Part shown: positions 27,772 through 37,707 of the stretch, piece by piece
How the letters are laid out: each line of letters begins with the position of its first letter
How positions within the stretch are numbered: the stretch's first letter is position 1
Assembly (NCBI GenBank): GCA_945860295.1
Contig: CAMAQH010000003.1
Coordinates: forward strand, 206,495-270,494
Direction: 5' to 3'
From: Prosthecobacter debontii
GTDB taxonomy: Bacteria > Verrucomicrobiota > Verrucomicrobiia > Verrucomicrobiales > Verrucomicrobiaceae
DNA length: 64,000 nt
Position numbers and translations under genes: made by a program
The notes under the pieces: generated by a model
Databases searched by the model: none
What the model saw: the letters and a program-made list of their open reading frames with translations, nothing else
Told to the model about the DNA's origin: nothing

Positions 27772-27995
27772 TCAGAGTTCCAGGACGGGCCAGAGGGGTT
27801 TTTGCTGGCTAAGCCAGGTGAGCCCTATTTCGTCGGTGTCGATGGTGACGCCGGCACTGAGGCGGAGATAGGGGTGGAGATTCTGGCGATCATGAGCCGG
27901 AAGTCGTTGTAGAAGTCATTGTCCTCGCTGCGGAGGCGGAGCTCTCCGCTAACGAGGGCGGCGATGGCTTCAGGCTCGAGCTTAAGAGAAAGCAA
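27772..27995 (-). pseudogene. Remnant of a short gene of unknown function with a frameshift
   Basis: Read on the minus strand from a TTG at 27995, one frame gives LKLEPEAIAALVSGELRL and SEDNDFYNDFRLMIA. After a one-base shift near 27888 it continues RQNLHPYLRLSAGVTIDTDE and IGLTWLSQQKPLWPVLEL to a TGA at 27772. The joined text looks like a genuine, roughly 70-residue protein or the end of a longer one. It is not recognised. Confidence 0.35.
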
Positions 27996-28015
27996 CTAAT
28001 ATTAATCATTAGGTC

Positions 28016-28666
28016 ATGGCACGCTTTGATTTGAGTTTTTTCGACAGCGGAACTCGCATTGACACTCCAGACGGCAACCCAGCCTGCACCATAAGAGACT
28101 TAGCCCACTTCCTCGACAACCCGTTTGATGATAAGGAAATCAGCGAGACCGAACTGGCCGCCTTCACCACGGATCATCTGGCACGGATGATCGCAAACAA
28201 TGAGAATAATGAACTAACAGTGCGCATCACAGCAACGCAGAGCGCGTTTAATCTCATCGCCGATCGTATGACGGACAACGATGCGCCGCTAGCCATCCGC
28301 AAGGCGCGGAAGCTGGCCAAGGACAACTACCGTGAGAACACGATCCCGCGTGATGTGGCGCGCATCGAGGGAGCCTTTGTCAGTGCCTATGGCGCAGATT
28401 CGCCAGTGATCCTGGAGGCGCTGCCCAATGGCCGCTTGATCTTTCAGGAGTGCCGTGATGATCAGGTAAAGTCAAAACTGGACATCCTGCGGCAAGCGGT
28501 GACCGCGCATCAAGCCGACCTGGTGCCTGCCACCGTGAGCTTAACGACTGCGCTGAAGGCGAACTGGCTAACTATTTATGCACCCAGCGAGGCCTCGACC
28601 AGCTCCTCATCCACGACGCAGGATGGCAAGAAGATGGCGCGTGATGGCCTGCAACTGATGCTCTAG
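28016..28666 (+). CDS. Hypothetical protein, interrupted by an in-frame TAG near its C-terminus
   Basis: A 216-residue protein starting MARFDLSFFDSGTRIDTPDG and containing LARMIANNENNELTVRITAT and APLAIRKARKLAKDNYRENT. No known domain, signal peptide or membrane segment. Directly after the TAG at 28664-28666 the same frame stays open to a TAA at 28796-28798 and reads LNLCKLMEMFPRQPEK, MSIYMQQHLLENPAS and EPRVPPTP, which looks like the natural C-terminus. The TAG is therefore probably a nonsense mutation (or error) in a gene of about 260 codons. The family is unknown to me; the helical, charged composition suggests a structural or cargo-like role but does not prove it. Confidence 0.55.
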   Translation: MARFDLSFFDSGTRIDTPDGNPACTIRDLAHFLDNPFDDKEISETELAAFTTDHLARMIANNENNELTVRITATQSAFNLIADRMTDNDAPLAIRKARKLAKDNYRENTIPRDVARIEGAFVSAYGADSPVILEALPNGRLIFQECRDDQVKSKLDILRQAVTAHQADLVPATVSLTTALKANWLTIYAPSEASTSSSSTTQDGKKMARDGLQLML

Positions 28667-28816
28667 CTGAACCTCTGCAAGCTCATGGAAATGTTCCCCC
28701 GCCAGCCCGAGAAGATGTCGATCTACATGCAGCAGCACCTGCTGGAAAATCCTGCGAGCGCGGAAGAACCCGAGCCGCGGGTGCCACCGACGCCGTAACT
28801 TGTCCGCTTCAGAGGA

Positions 28817-28879
28817 AAGGTAGAAAGATTCATGGGTAGAAAAATTTCAGACTCCCTGTTCTGAAAATCTTTCTACCTT
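28817..28879. repeat. Intergenic palindromic repeat with GGTAGAAA units
   Basis: AAGGTAGAAAGATT (28817-28830) is the exact reverse complement of AATCTTTCTACCTT (28866-28879). A second GGTAGAAAAATT (28835-28846) lies between, and an inner pair TTTCAG / CTGAAA closes a hairpin. The 12-bp unit is related to that of the element at 10526-10605. It separates the interrupted gene from the glycosidase pseudogene. Confidence 0.7.
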
Positions 28880-28891
28880 AACATCCGGTTC

Positions 28892-29636
28892 ATGCATCGC
28901 CTCCTCACACTCCTCAGCCTAACCATCGCGCCAGCTCTTCTGGCAACAGAGACACTCGAACATGATGGCGCACTGTATCATGTCTATCGCGTTCCTTTGG
29001 CGGCTCAGTCAAAGTTGCATCTGCGCTGACTGGATCAGGCGGGGAAGCCGAGGTCGAACTTCGGCGCGCACCAGCAGCAGCTTGAACGCCAGGAGAAGAA
29101 GATCGACTCTGCAACGAATGCGGGGATCTATGAGCGGGCGCTAAAGCCTGGCAGACTAACTATTTGTGATGGGAAAGAACTGGTGCCGCTGAACCTCGCA
29201 GACGCTGAGGGTAATTTCTTCTTGAAACCGAATGAGGTGTTTTATCTGGAGGACGTGACAGGGCCTGGGATTGTGAAGGCAGGTGCGTATTCCCCGCTCA
29301 CGATCAAGCCACGACTCGCGAATCAATCAGGTCCACTAATCCTGCAGAAAGGAGTGATCCATCCGGTTTTCAATGCGAACTCGCCTAACCTAAGGCAGAG
29401 CAGTGCGGTGGCTGTGGTGACGAAAACCAAGGAGATTATTTTTGTGATGAGTGATCGTGAGGATCGAGTGAAGGGGAGTTGTCACCTTTCGTCAGCTCGC
29501 GCGCTTGTTTCTGCATCTCAGTTGTGAATATGCGCTGTATCTGGGTGGCGACATCTCCCAGATGATCACCTCCCCTGCCCCGAGCACGAGCTTCACGCCG
29601 AACACGTTTGCGGGCATGTTTGTGGTAATGGATTAA
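28892..29636 (+). pseudogene. Phosphodiester glycosidase family (DUF2233/NAGPA-like) secreted protein, broken
   Basis: From the ATG at 28892 the frame starts with a signal peptide (MHRLLTLLSLTIAPALLA) and continues ETLEHDGALYHVYRVPL. An in-frame TGA at 29027 stands where Trp is expected (HLR-stop-LDQAGKPRSNFGAH). The frame then runs on with the family motifs ATNAGIYERALKPGRLTICD, LNLADAEGNFFLKPNEVFYL and LILQKGVIHPVFN. A frameshift near 29475 leads to the true C-terminus VTFRQLARLFLHLSCEYALY, LGGDISQM and FAGMFVVMD ending at 29636. Two lesions make it a pseudogene. Intact relatives cleave sugar phosphodiesters outside the cytoplasm. Confidence 0.75.
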
Positions 29637-29650
29637 GCCACCATCAAAGA

Positions 29651-29705
29651 CCGCCTGAAGGCGGTGCTCCGAAATCTGAACGTTCGGAGCACCATCTTCA
29701 GACGG
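29651..29705. repeat. REP-like long palindrome
   Basis: GGTGCTCCGAA (29663-29673) is perfectly repeated in inverse as TTCGGAGCACC (29683-29693) around a 9-nt loop. Outside it, CCGCCTGAAG (29651-29660) pairs with CTTCAGACGG (29696-29705) with one mismatch. A bipartite 55-nt palindrome of this type, placed just after a pseudogene, is typical of dispersed bacterial palindromic repeats. The rest of 29706-29844 shows nothing I can support. Confidence 0.75.
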
Positions 29706-29844
29706 CTACCCAAAGCCCGAGCACACATTGAAGCCCGAACTACGAACGGTCACTTTTCCTTCACTACCATGAACGGCAAGAGTAGCACATAGCATTGCAT
29801 ACGCCGCTTGCACCGAGGCCTGTTCCTTCGCATGAAGTAGTGTC

Positions 29845-32004
<2,160 letters not shown>

Positions 32005-32074
32005 TCAAAGCCCCGACATCGGCCTCAGCCGTAACCGCGCCACCGCCGCCTGGTCCTCATCAGCATGGCCATGA

Positions 32075-32443
32075 GTGATAAGGCGTGTAACCAGGCCTGC
32101 GGTGCTCGGAGCAGTCATTCAGTTGGGCAATTGCTTCGACCTCCTAGACACGCAGCACACATCCATGATGAAGCGGGCGCATGAGAACTACCTCCAGGCA
32201 GCTTTGCATCCCTTGCCCATCAACAAAGGGCTGATGCATCGGCTGGACTGCGCCGTCATCAATTACGGACTGCCCTGGATCGAGCAGCTTTGGAACTTCC
32301 AGTTCCAGACCGTGCGCGGAGTTTTTCAGGAGGGGCAGCCAGTGTTCACGGGCTCTGACATCCGCGAAAAGTCCCACATCCAGATTGCTGTACGCGATCC
32401 TGCGAGCATTTTAGGCTACTTCAAACCCCGCCAGCCCAACTAG
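32075..32443 (+). pseudogene. C-terminal half of an ART/PARP-like protein family, N-terminus missing
   Basis: The 122 residues contain RPAVLGAVIQLGNCFDLLD, PLPINKGLMHRLDCAVINY, FQTVRGVFQEG and EKSHIQIAVRDPASILGYF. From memory these are the conserved C-terminal blocks of widespread proteins of roughly 200 residues whose N-terminus reads like an ADP-ribosyltransferase fold (FHGT...GVYFF...A..WA). Here the N-terminal blocks are absent; the frame opens just before RPAVLGAV and the 70 bp after recQ are not a matching coding sequence. It is therefore probably a truncated gene. It ends 2 bp before the small partner gene. Confidence 0.5.
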
Positions 32444-32445
32444 TC

Positions 32446-32667
32446 ATGCCTGCCACCAAGACAAAGCCCAGCGCATCCAAGGCCCGCAAACCACCCGCCC
32501 CCAAACGGCCTTCCAAGCCCTTCCCAGGCTACCTGACGGATGAATGGTATCAATACACCATGGCCTGCATGGAGCGAGTGACCCCAGCCGAAGTGCGCCG
32601 TGACTTGGTGAAGTTCGGCATCATCGACAAGAAGTGTAATTACACGGCTCCGTATCGGAACGAGTAA
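32446..32667 (+). CDS. Small hypothetical protein paired with the ART-like fragment
   Basis: A 73-residue protein with a Lys/Pro/Ala-rich basic start (MPATKTKPSASKARKPPAPK) and a compact end (YLTDEWYQYTMACMERVTPA, EVRRDLVKFGIIDKKCNY). It starts 2 bp after the upstream stop, suggesting a two-gene cassette. I recall similar short proteins beside intact versions of the upstream family, but cannot verify it. An antitoxin or immunity role would fit the arrangement but nothing in the sequence proves it. Confidence 0.6.
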   Translation: MPATKTKPSASKARKPPAPKRPSKPFPGYLTDEWYQYTMACMERVTPAEVRRDLVKFGIIDKKCNYTAPYRNE

Positions 32668-32723
32668 CTCGGGTTAACGCACTTTAAGCTAACGAGTTTC
32701 GCAGTTTAGATACCAGTGCTGCT

Positions 32724-33557
32724 ATGAATAATTCTTTCGAAACAGTCCAGATTGGTTCTTGGCGAGAAGTGTTTGATTTACCCGAGGTTAAACACGGTCC
32801 TTCTGTTTTCAGAGGACAAAGTGCAGATCAAGATTTGGAGACTTCGCTTGAAAGGCAGTTCCGCAGATACTCCATTAGGGGCGAACATTTTCTTCATAAA
32901 GAATGGGCTTTGCTTCGCGAGTTTCAGCGCAGGGCTCATCTCTATCTCCAAGATGTTCCAACCAACGAAGATTTGGTGGGTTGGATGGCACTCATGCAGC
33001 ATCATGGAGCGCCAACAAGATTGCTCGACTTCACATATTCGTTCTTTGTAGCATGTTATTTTGCATTCATGGAGTGCTCCGAAAAGCCTGTTGTCTGGGC
33101 AGTCAGTGACCTTTGGCTGCGAGAATGCTTATCTCCTAACGAACTGAGGCATGATTTGCTCGGAAGACAGATTGATGTGGCAAATACTCAACTTAAAATG
33201 CTTCATGAAGAGTTTCGTGGAGGAGGCTCTCCAACCAGAGTGCTGGACATGGTGTTGATGATCGAACCCACGCATCAGATCCAAAGATTAGCAGTTCAGC
33301 AGGGGCTTTTTTTGATGCCACTTAATCTCCACAATGGCTTCATGAAGAACCTGCTTTCCACTCCTTCACATTCTGATGACGCTGACTCCGACTGGATCTC
33401 TGAGACCTCAAAGCACATTAAAAAATTGCAGTTTTCAAAGGAAGTTGCTCGGGAAGGGCTGCTAGAGCTAAGGAAAATGAATATTACTGCTGAGAGCTTG
33501 TTTCCGGGCATTGATGGCTTAGCAAAGTCACTGAACCACACCGTACTCGCTGTATAA
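32724..33557 (+). CDS. FRG domain-containing protein
   Basis: A 277-residue protein with the FRG signature: VFRGQSADQDLETSLER near residues 28-45, then a helical stretch and MALMQHHGAPTRLLDFTYSF (about 89-108), the two blocks that define the FRG domain. A third block (FVACYFAF, then KPVVWAVSD) follows. FRG-domain proteins are common in phage-defence and other accessory islands; the biochemical activity is not established. No signal peptide is present. The base composition is more AT-rich than in flanking housekeeping genes, which fits horizontal acquisition. Confidence 0.85.
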   Translation: MNNSFETVQIGSWREVFDLPEVKHGPSVFRGQSADQDLETSLERQFRRYSIRGEHFLHKEWALLREFQRRAHLYLQDVPTNEDLVGWMALMQHHGAPTRLLDFTYSFFVACYFAFMECSEKPVVWAVSDLWLRECLSPNELRHDLLGRQIDVANTQLKMLHEEFRGGGSPTRVLDMVLMIEPTHQIQRLAVQQGLFLMPLNLHNGFMKNLLSTPSHSDDADSDWISETSKHIKKLQFSKEVAREGLLELRKMNITAESLFPGIDGLAKSLNHTVLAV

Positions 33558-33573
33558 AAGAGCCTCGATCTTC

Positions 33574-33981
33574 ATGAGAACTCTAACCGCTTTTTTCGTC
33601 GGATTGTTGTCTGCTGCAACATGGGTTGCAGCAATTTATGGATGCCTTTTTGTGTTATCACAGACATCGTTCGATCACAAATCGATCCCAGGTTTTTTCT
33701 GGTAAGCATCAGCCATAACAATTCTAGCTGTTGCGATATGGTTTGCTCGTTTCGGCTACAATTACGTTTTCGCAAAGTGGAAGATAGAGCATGGGGCAGA
33801 ATGGACATACTGCGCAGAGAGAGGTTTCTGCAATTGCGGGCTGCCAAAAGTGTGTAGCGCATTGGATTGCAATTGTGAGCGCCTTCATGTTTGTGCCTCG
33901 CCAGAATGTGAATGTGATAGACCCAAAGTTTGCAGAAAGCCCAAGTGCAACTGCATCCACCCGAAAGCTTATGGCATGTGA
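33574..33981 (+). pseudogene. Cys-rich membrane protein with 13-residue repeats, interrupted by an in-frame TAA
   Basis: From ATG 33574 the frame encodes a first membrane helix (MRTLTAFFVGLLSAATWVAA...) and ends at a TAA at 33703. The same frame continues for 91 codons to a TGA at 33979. This second part begins with another hydrophobic stretch (ASAITILAVAIWFARFGY) and then holds 12 cysteines. Four units spaced exactly 13 residues apart begin CNCGLPKVCSALD, CNCERLHVCASPE, CECDRPKVCRKPK and CNCIHPKAYGM. The second part has no good start codon of its own, so the TAA is a nonsense mutation, an error or a readthrough site. The CxCx(5)C pattern suggests metal binding or disulfide bonds. No known family is recognised. 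Confidence 0.55.
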
Positions 33982-34043
33982 GCATAGACTGGTTGGGTGT
34001 GTAACATTCACGACTTAGATCATAGCCCCAACTCGACATACAT

Positions 34044-34433
34044 ATGACTGCCAACACTCGAAGATTAATCTGGCCACCAAAGTGGTGGTTTTTACTTGCA
34101 GCAGTGAACTTGGCGTTCTTCGCCAATATGACCTACATGGACAACCGTACAATCCAGAGAAGGCTACTTGAGGGAACGAGCTTCATAAACCGACCTTCTA
34201 TGTCGCAAAAACTAGGCTCAGCTTATTCACAAGGACTGTCTGTTGGCTTGGAAGAAAGTCTCTATGTTTTGGCCGAGCTCTTTGGAGGGCTCTTTCTTTG
34301 TGCTGTCCCTGCAATGTTCTGCATAATCGCAACACTTTATCAAAGAGAGTGGACTGGTTTACTTGGTTGGCTGCTCTCTACACTTGCTGTGCTAATGGTT
34401 GCAATTATCCTGAGGCTAGCCGCTGGAACCTAA
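34044..34433 (+). CDS. Integral membrane protein of unknown function
   Basis: A 129-residue protein with a basic N-terminus (MTANTRRLIWPPKWW) and three hydrophobic stretches, at about 15-30 (FLLAAVNLAFFANM), 75-100 (LYVLAELFGGLFLCAVPAMF) and 105-128 (LLGWLLSTLAVLMVAIILRL). The segment between helices 1 and 2 is polar. I recognise no family. It follows the Cys-rich frame by 62 bp on the same strand and shares its lower GC content, so both probably belong to the same acquired segment. Confidence 0.65.
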   Translation: MTANTRRLIWPPKWWFLLAAVNLAFFANMTYMDNRTIQRRLLEGTSFINRPSMSQKLGSAYSQGLSVGLEESLYVLAELFGGLFLCAVPAMFCIIATLYQREWTGLLGWLLSTLAVLMVAIILRLAAGT

Positions 34434-34520
34434 CGAGAAAAGCCGGAGACGGAAGCGACAGCAATGGCCGTGTATAAAAATGTCGAGCGAATCTGAATGA
34501 TCTGGTTTTTCGTGAGTGCT

Positions 34521-34626
34521 GCTCCTTTCGCTAGAAAAAGGAAAAGATGAGGAAAAGATGCGTGGCAAATAGTGCTCCTTTCGCTAGAAAAAGGAAAAGA
34601 TGAGGAAAAGATGCGTGGCAAATAGT
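34521..34626 (+). repeat. 53-bp tandem repeat, two copies
   Basis: Two identical 53-bp units (34521-34573 and 34574-34626), each starting GCTCCTTTCGCTAG and ending GTGGCAAATAGT. The unit is purine-rich and itself contains GGAAAAGATGA GGAAAAGATG as a short internal duplication. It lies in the gap between the membrane protein and the convergent ubiB-like gene; nothing else is seen there. Confidence 0.9.
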
Positions 34627-34701
34627 GCTGCTGTGGGTTGAGTTACTGAATCCACACCGTGCATCCAGAACCACGGAGCTGTCACCGCAGGTGTGGTTTC
34701 T

Positions 34702-36366
34702 TCAATCCTTCGAATTGATGTTCCCCGATTTCCGAATCGCGCGCATCAGACGCCAGCCGAGGAAGAGACTCAGCAGGTAGCCGAGCGCACCGAAGACTGA
34801 GATGCCCCAAACTACTGGTTTGGCCTCGCGACTCCACAGCTCGGAGGAGCCGAGGAAAATGGCGGCGGTGAGGACGCCTAACACCAAACGGTTCACGATA
34901 GGATCGAGGTGACGATGATCGAGATGCACGGTCAGTGTGCCGTCGCGGAACCTCGCGAGAAGATCCACGAGATCACGCGGCAGTGCGGAGATGAGGCGAT
35001 CCCAATCACGATAAGCGCGGCGCGCACGACGGACGATGCGGTTTGGTGCGAAGCGACGCAGCAACATGCGCTGACAGAATGGCTGCATCAGCTCGGCCAG
35101 GCTCACATCAGGACTGAAGCGGCGGCTGGTGCCTTCGAGCACGATGATCGTTTTCAAAAGCATGGCCAGTGGCGGCGGAAGCGTGATGTGATAACGGCGG
35201 ATGATCTCGATCAATGAACTCAGCGCCGAACCAACGTTAATATCACTCAAGGGATGCCCAACAAAGTCGGCCATGAAGTCGTCGAGATCCGCGCGCAGTC
35301 GATCTTGTGCAAAGTCATGAGGCACAGAGCCGAGGCGTAGCACTTGCTCGGTGACTTGCTCGGCATCGTTCTCGACGATGCCGAGAAGCAGCGCCTCCAC
35401 TTCATCGCGCAGCTCATCATCAATGCGACCCACCTGCCCGCAATCAACGACACCGACCACATTTCCTGGCAGCAGGATCAAGTTTCCCGGATGCGGATCG
35501 GAATGGTAGAAGCCATCACGGAAAACCATTTCCAAATACATGTTTGCACCGCGCCGCGCGAACTCAGAGAGATCTTCGCCCGATGCCTTCAAGGCCTCAA
35601 TGTCCGTGCCAGGAATGCCATCGAGCCGCTCCATCGTGACGATCTGATGCGAGCAAAAATCAGAATACACTCGCGGGATGCAGACGTTGGGATCTTCCTC
35701 AAAATGCAGCGCAAACTCCTCCAGGTTTCGCTTCTCATAAGTGAAGTCCATCTCGCGTAGCAAGGTGCGGCGAAACTGCCGAACGATGGCCACTGGCTGA
35801 TACGGGCGCAGTGACGCCGACTGACTCTCGACCAATTCCGCCAGCAACTGCAATATCTCCAGATCCGTGATGACACGGCTCTCGATCCCCGTGCGCCGTA
35901 CCTTCACCGCGACACGCTCACCACTCGGTAACACAGCTCCGTAAACCTGTGCGATGGAGGCTGCGGCCATTGGAGTCTCATCGAACTCAGCAAACAGCTC
36001 CTCCAAGGTCGCACCGAGATCTTTTTCGATAAGCGCACGCGCTGATTCGGCTGACTCTGCCGGCACATTCGACTGCAACTCAGACAGCTCGGCTGTCATT
36101 TCCGGTCCGATCAAATCAGCGCGCGTGCTTAGCATCTGACCCAGTTTGATGAAGGTCGTACCCAGCTCAGTCAGCGCCATGCGCACTCGTGCGGCAGTGG
36201 TCACTCCGGCCAGAGCTTGGCCATCCGCACTGCGCAGCCGATCATTCAGCCAGGGATAGTCGAGACTGCCAAACAGATCCGCCAATCCATATTTCCCCAG
36301 CACCGTCGCGATCTCGCCGAGGCGCATCGCATGTCGTTCAAGTCGCGCTATGACATCCAGTTTCAT
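34702..36366 (-). CDS. ABC1/UbiB-family atypical protein kinase
   Basis: A 554-residue UbiB/ADCK-type protein. The family-specific KxGQ motif (LGTTFIKLGQMLSTRADLIG), the Ala-rich nucleotide loop (FDETPMAAASIAQVYGAVLP), the phosphate-contacting KVRRTG, the catalytic YHSDPHPGNL and the metal-binding VVDCGQVGRI are all visible. Two membrane helices close the protein (about 495-535: LVLGVLTAAIFLGSSEL and VFGALGYLLSLFLGW). UbiB proteins support quinone biosynthesis, probably by extracting hydrophobic intermediates from the membrane with ATPase activity. The ATG at 36366 is preferred to a TTG two codons upstream. Confidence 0.92.
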   Translation of the reverse strand: MKLDVIARLERHAMRLGEIATVLGKYGLADLFGSLDYPWLNDRLRSADGQALAGVTTAARVRMALTELGTTFIKLGQMLSTRADLIGPEMTAELSELQSNVPAESAESARALIEKDLGATLEELFAEFDETPMAAASIAQVYGAVLPSGERVAVKVRRTGIESRVITDLEILQLLAELVESQSASLRPYQPVAIVRQFRRTLLREMDFTYEKRNLEEFALHFEEDPNVCIPRVYSDFCSHQIVTMERLDGIPGTDIEALKASGEDLSEFARRGANMYLEMVFRDGFYHSDPHPGNLILLPGNVVGVVDCGQVGRIDDELRDEVEALLLGIVENDAEQVTEQVLRLGSVPHDFAQDRLRADLDDFMADFVGHPLSDINVGSALSSLIEIIRRYHITLPPPLAMLLKTIIVLEGTSRRFSPDVSLAELMQPFCQRMLLRRFAPNRIVRRARRAYRDWDRLISALPRDLVDLLARFRDGTLTVHLDHRHLDPIVNRLVLGVLTAAIFLGSSELWSREAKPVVWGISVFGALGYLLSLFLGWRLMRAIRKSGNINSKD

Positions 36367-36403
36367 GATCAAGCATACACGCTAGAGAAGCCTTGTCGAA
36401 AGC

Positions 36404-37630
36404 TCACAAACCCGCCGCCGCCTCGCGCAGTTTATCCTTCTTGCTCTTGCGCCAACCTTTGATGCCGCCCGTGCTTGGAGATGGCGGAGGCGCTTGATCC
36501 ATTGGCTCGAAGCCTGGGATCTGCTCGCGCACGAGGCTCAGATGATTGCGCTTCTCGATCAGACAAAAATGCGCATGAGATTCTGCTGCGATGAAACTCA
36601 CCGCGACACCCGCCTCACCCGCGCGACCCGTGCGACCAATGCGATGTGTGTAGTCCACCGCAGAGCGCGGCAGATCGTAATTCACCACCGCTGGCAACTG
36701 CGCGATATCCAATCCGCGACAGGCCAAGTCCGTGGCTACAAGCACCTGAAAGAACGAGTCTTTAAACTCCGCCAAAGCCTGCATCCGCGCGCCCTGACTC
36801 AGTTCGCCATGAAAGGCCACCGCGCCGATGCCATGACGCCTCAATTTATCAGCGACATGTTCCGCCGTGTATTGCTTTGCCACAAAAACAAGCACCCGCT
36901 TCCAGCCTTCCGTCTTGATCAAATGACGCAGCAATGGCGTGCGCTGCGCCGTGTCCACTTCAATAGCACGCTGCTCGATCACCGGCATCTCAGCAGGCGC
37001 ACTTTCGATCTCGATCCGTGTCGGCTCATGAAGAATTTGATCTGCCAGCGATTGCACCTCTTCAGGAAACGTCGCCGAGAATAACAAGTTTTGCCTGCGC
37101 TTAGGCAACAACGCCAACACCCGGGACAACTCATCTGCAAAGCCCAGATCCAACAGCCGATCTGCCTCATCCAGCACCAGCGCCGAGACATGATTAAGTT
37201 GCAGTGCATTGTGATCCACCAGATCCAGCAAGCGGCCCGGCGTCGCGATGATGAAGTCCGCGCCACCGCGCAGCGCCATCATTTGAGGATTGATGGAGAC
37301 TCCACCAAACGCGCTCACCACTTTGAGGCGTTCTGGCAAATGGACCGCACAGCGCAGCACTTCTTTCGTCACCTGAGCCGCCAGCTCGCGCGTCGGCACT
37401 AGGATCAAAGTGTGTACACGCCGTGGCTTCTCCATCCGTGTCGCCAGCCAGCGCTGGAGCAGCGGCAGCACAAACGCCATCGTCTTGCCCGAGCCTGTCT
37501 GCGCCGTCGCCAGCACATCTCCGCCTTTCAGCACCAGCGGAATCGCAGCCGACTGCACCGGCGTCGGAGCCACATATTGACTGAGAGCGCTGACGAGCGA
37601 GTCAGAAAGACCGAGAGATGAAAAGGGCAT
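36404..37630 (-). CDS. DEAD-box ATP-dependent RNA helicase, RhlE-like
   Basis: A 408-residue DEAD-box helicase. The Q motif (SLGLSDSLVSAL..PTPVQSAAIP), Walker A AQTGSGKT, PTRELAAQ, the DEAD box in LVLDEADRLLDLGF, SAT in LFSATFPEEV, and HRIGRTGRAGEAG are all in order. Residues after the helicase core are few and Pro/Lys rich. It remodels rRNA or mRNA structures; assignment to RhlE rather than another subgroup rests on length and on the start. It lies upstream of the ubiB-like gene on the same strand, 37 bp away, and may be co-transcribed. Confidence 0.9.
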   Translation of the reverse strand: MPFSSLGLSDSLVSALSQYVAPTPVQSAAIPLVLKGGDVLATAQTGSGKTMAFVLPLLQRWLATRMEKPRRVHTLILVPTRELAAQVTKEVLRCAVHLPERLKVVSAFGGVSINPQMMALRGGADFIIATPGRLLDLVDHNALQLNHVSALVLDEADRLLDLGFADELSRVLALLPKRRQNLLFSATFPEEVQSLADQILHEPTRIEIESAPAEMPVIEQRAIEVDTAQRTPLLRHLIKTEGWKRVLVFVAKQYTAEHVADKLRRHGIGAVAFHGELSQGARMQALAEFKDSFFQVLVATDLACRGLDIAQLPAVVNYDLPRSAVDYTHRIGRTGRAGEAGVAVSFIAAESHAHFCLIEKRNHLSLVREQIPGFEPMDQAPPPSPSTGGIKGWRKSKKDKLREAAAGL

Positions 37631-37707
37631 GGCCTTTCCTATAAGCCCGATCCGCGCTGCATAAAACTTGGAATCATCCCGTCTTCAAACCGCGTTTAGA
37701 CTTCCCC

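Noticed and set aside
34430..34621. 63-residue minus-strand frame
   Set aside because: It is generated by the 53-bp tandem repeat and repeats itself; no support for translation.
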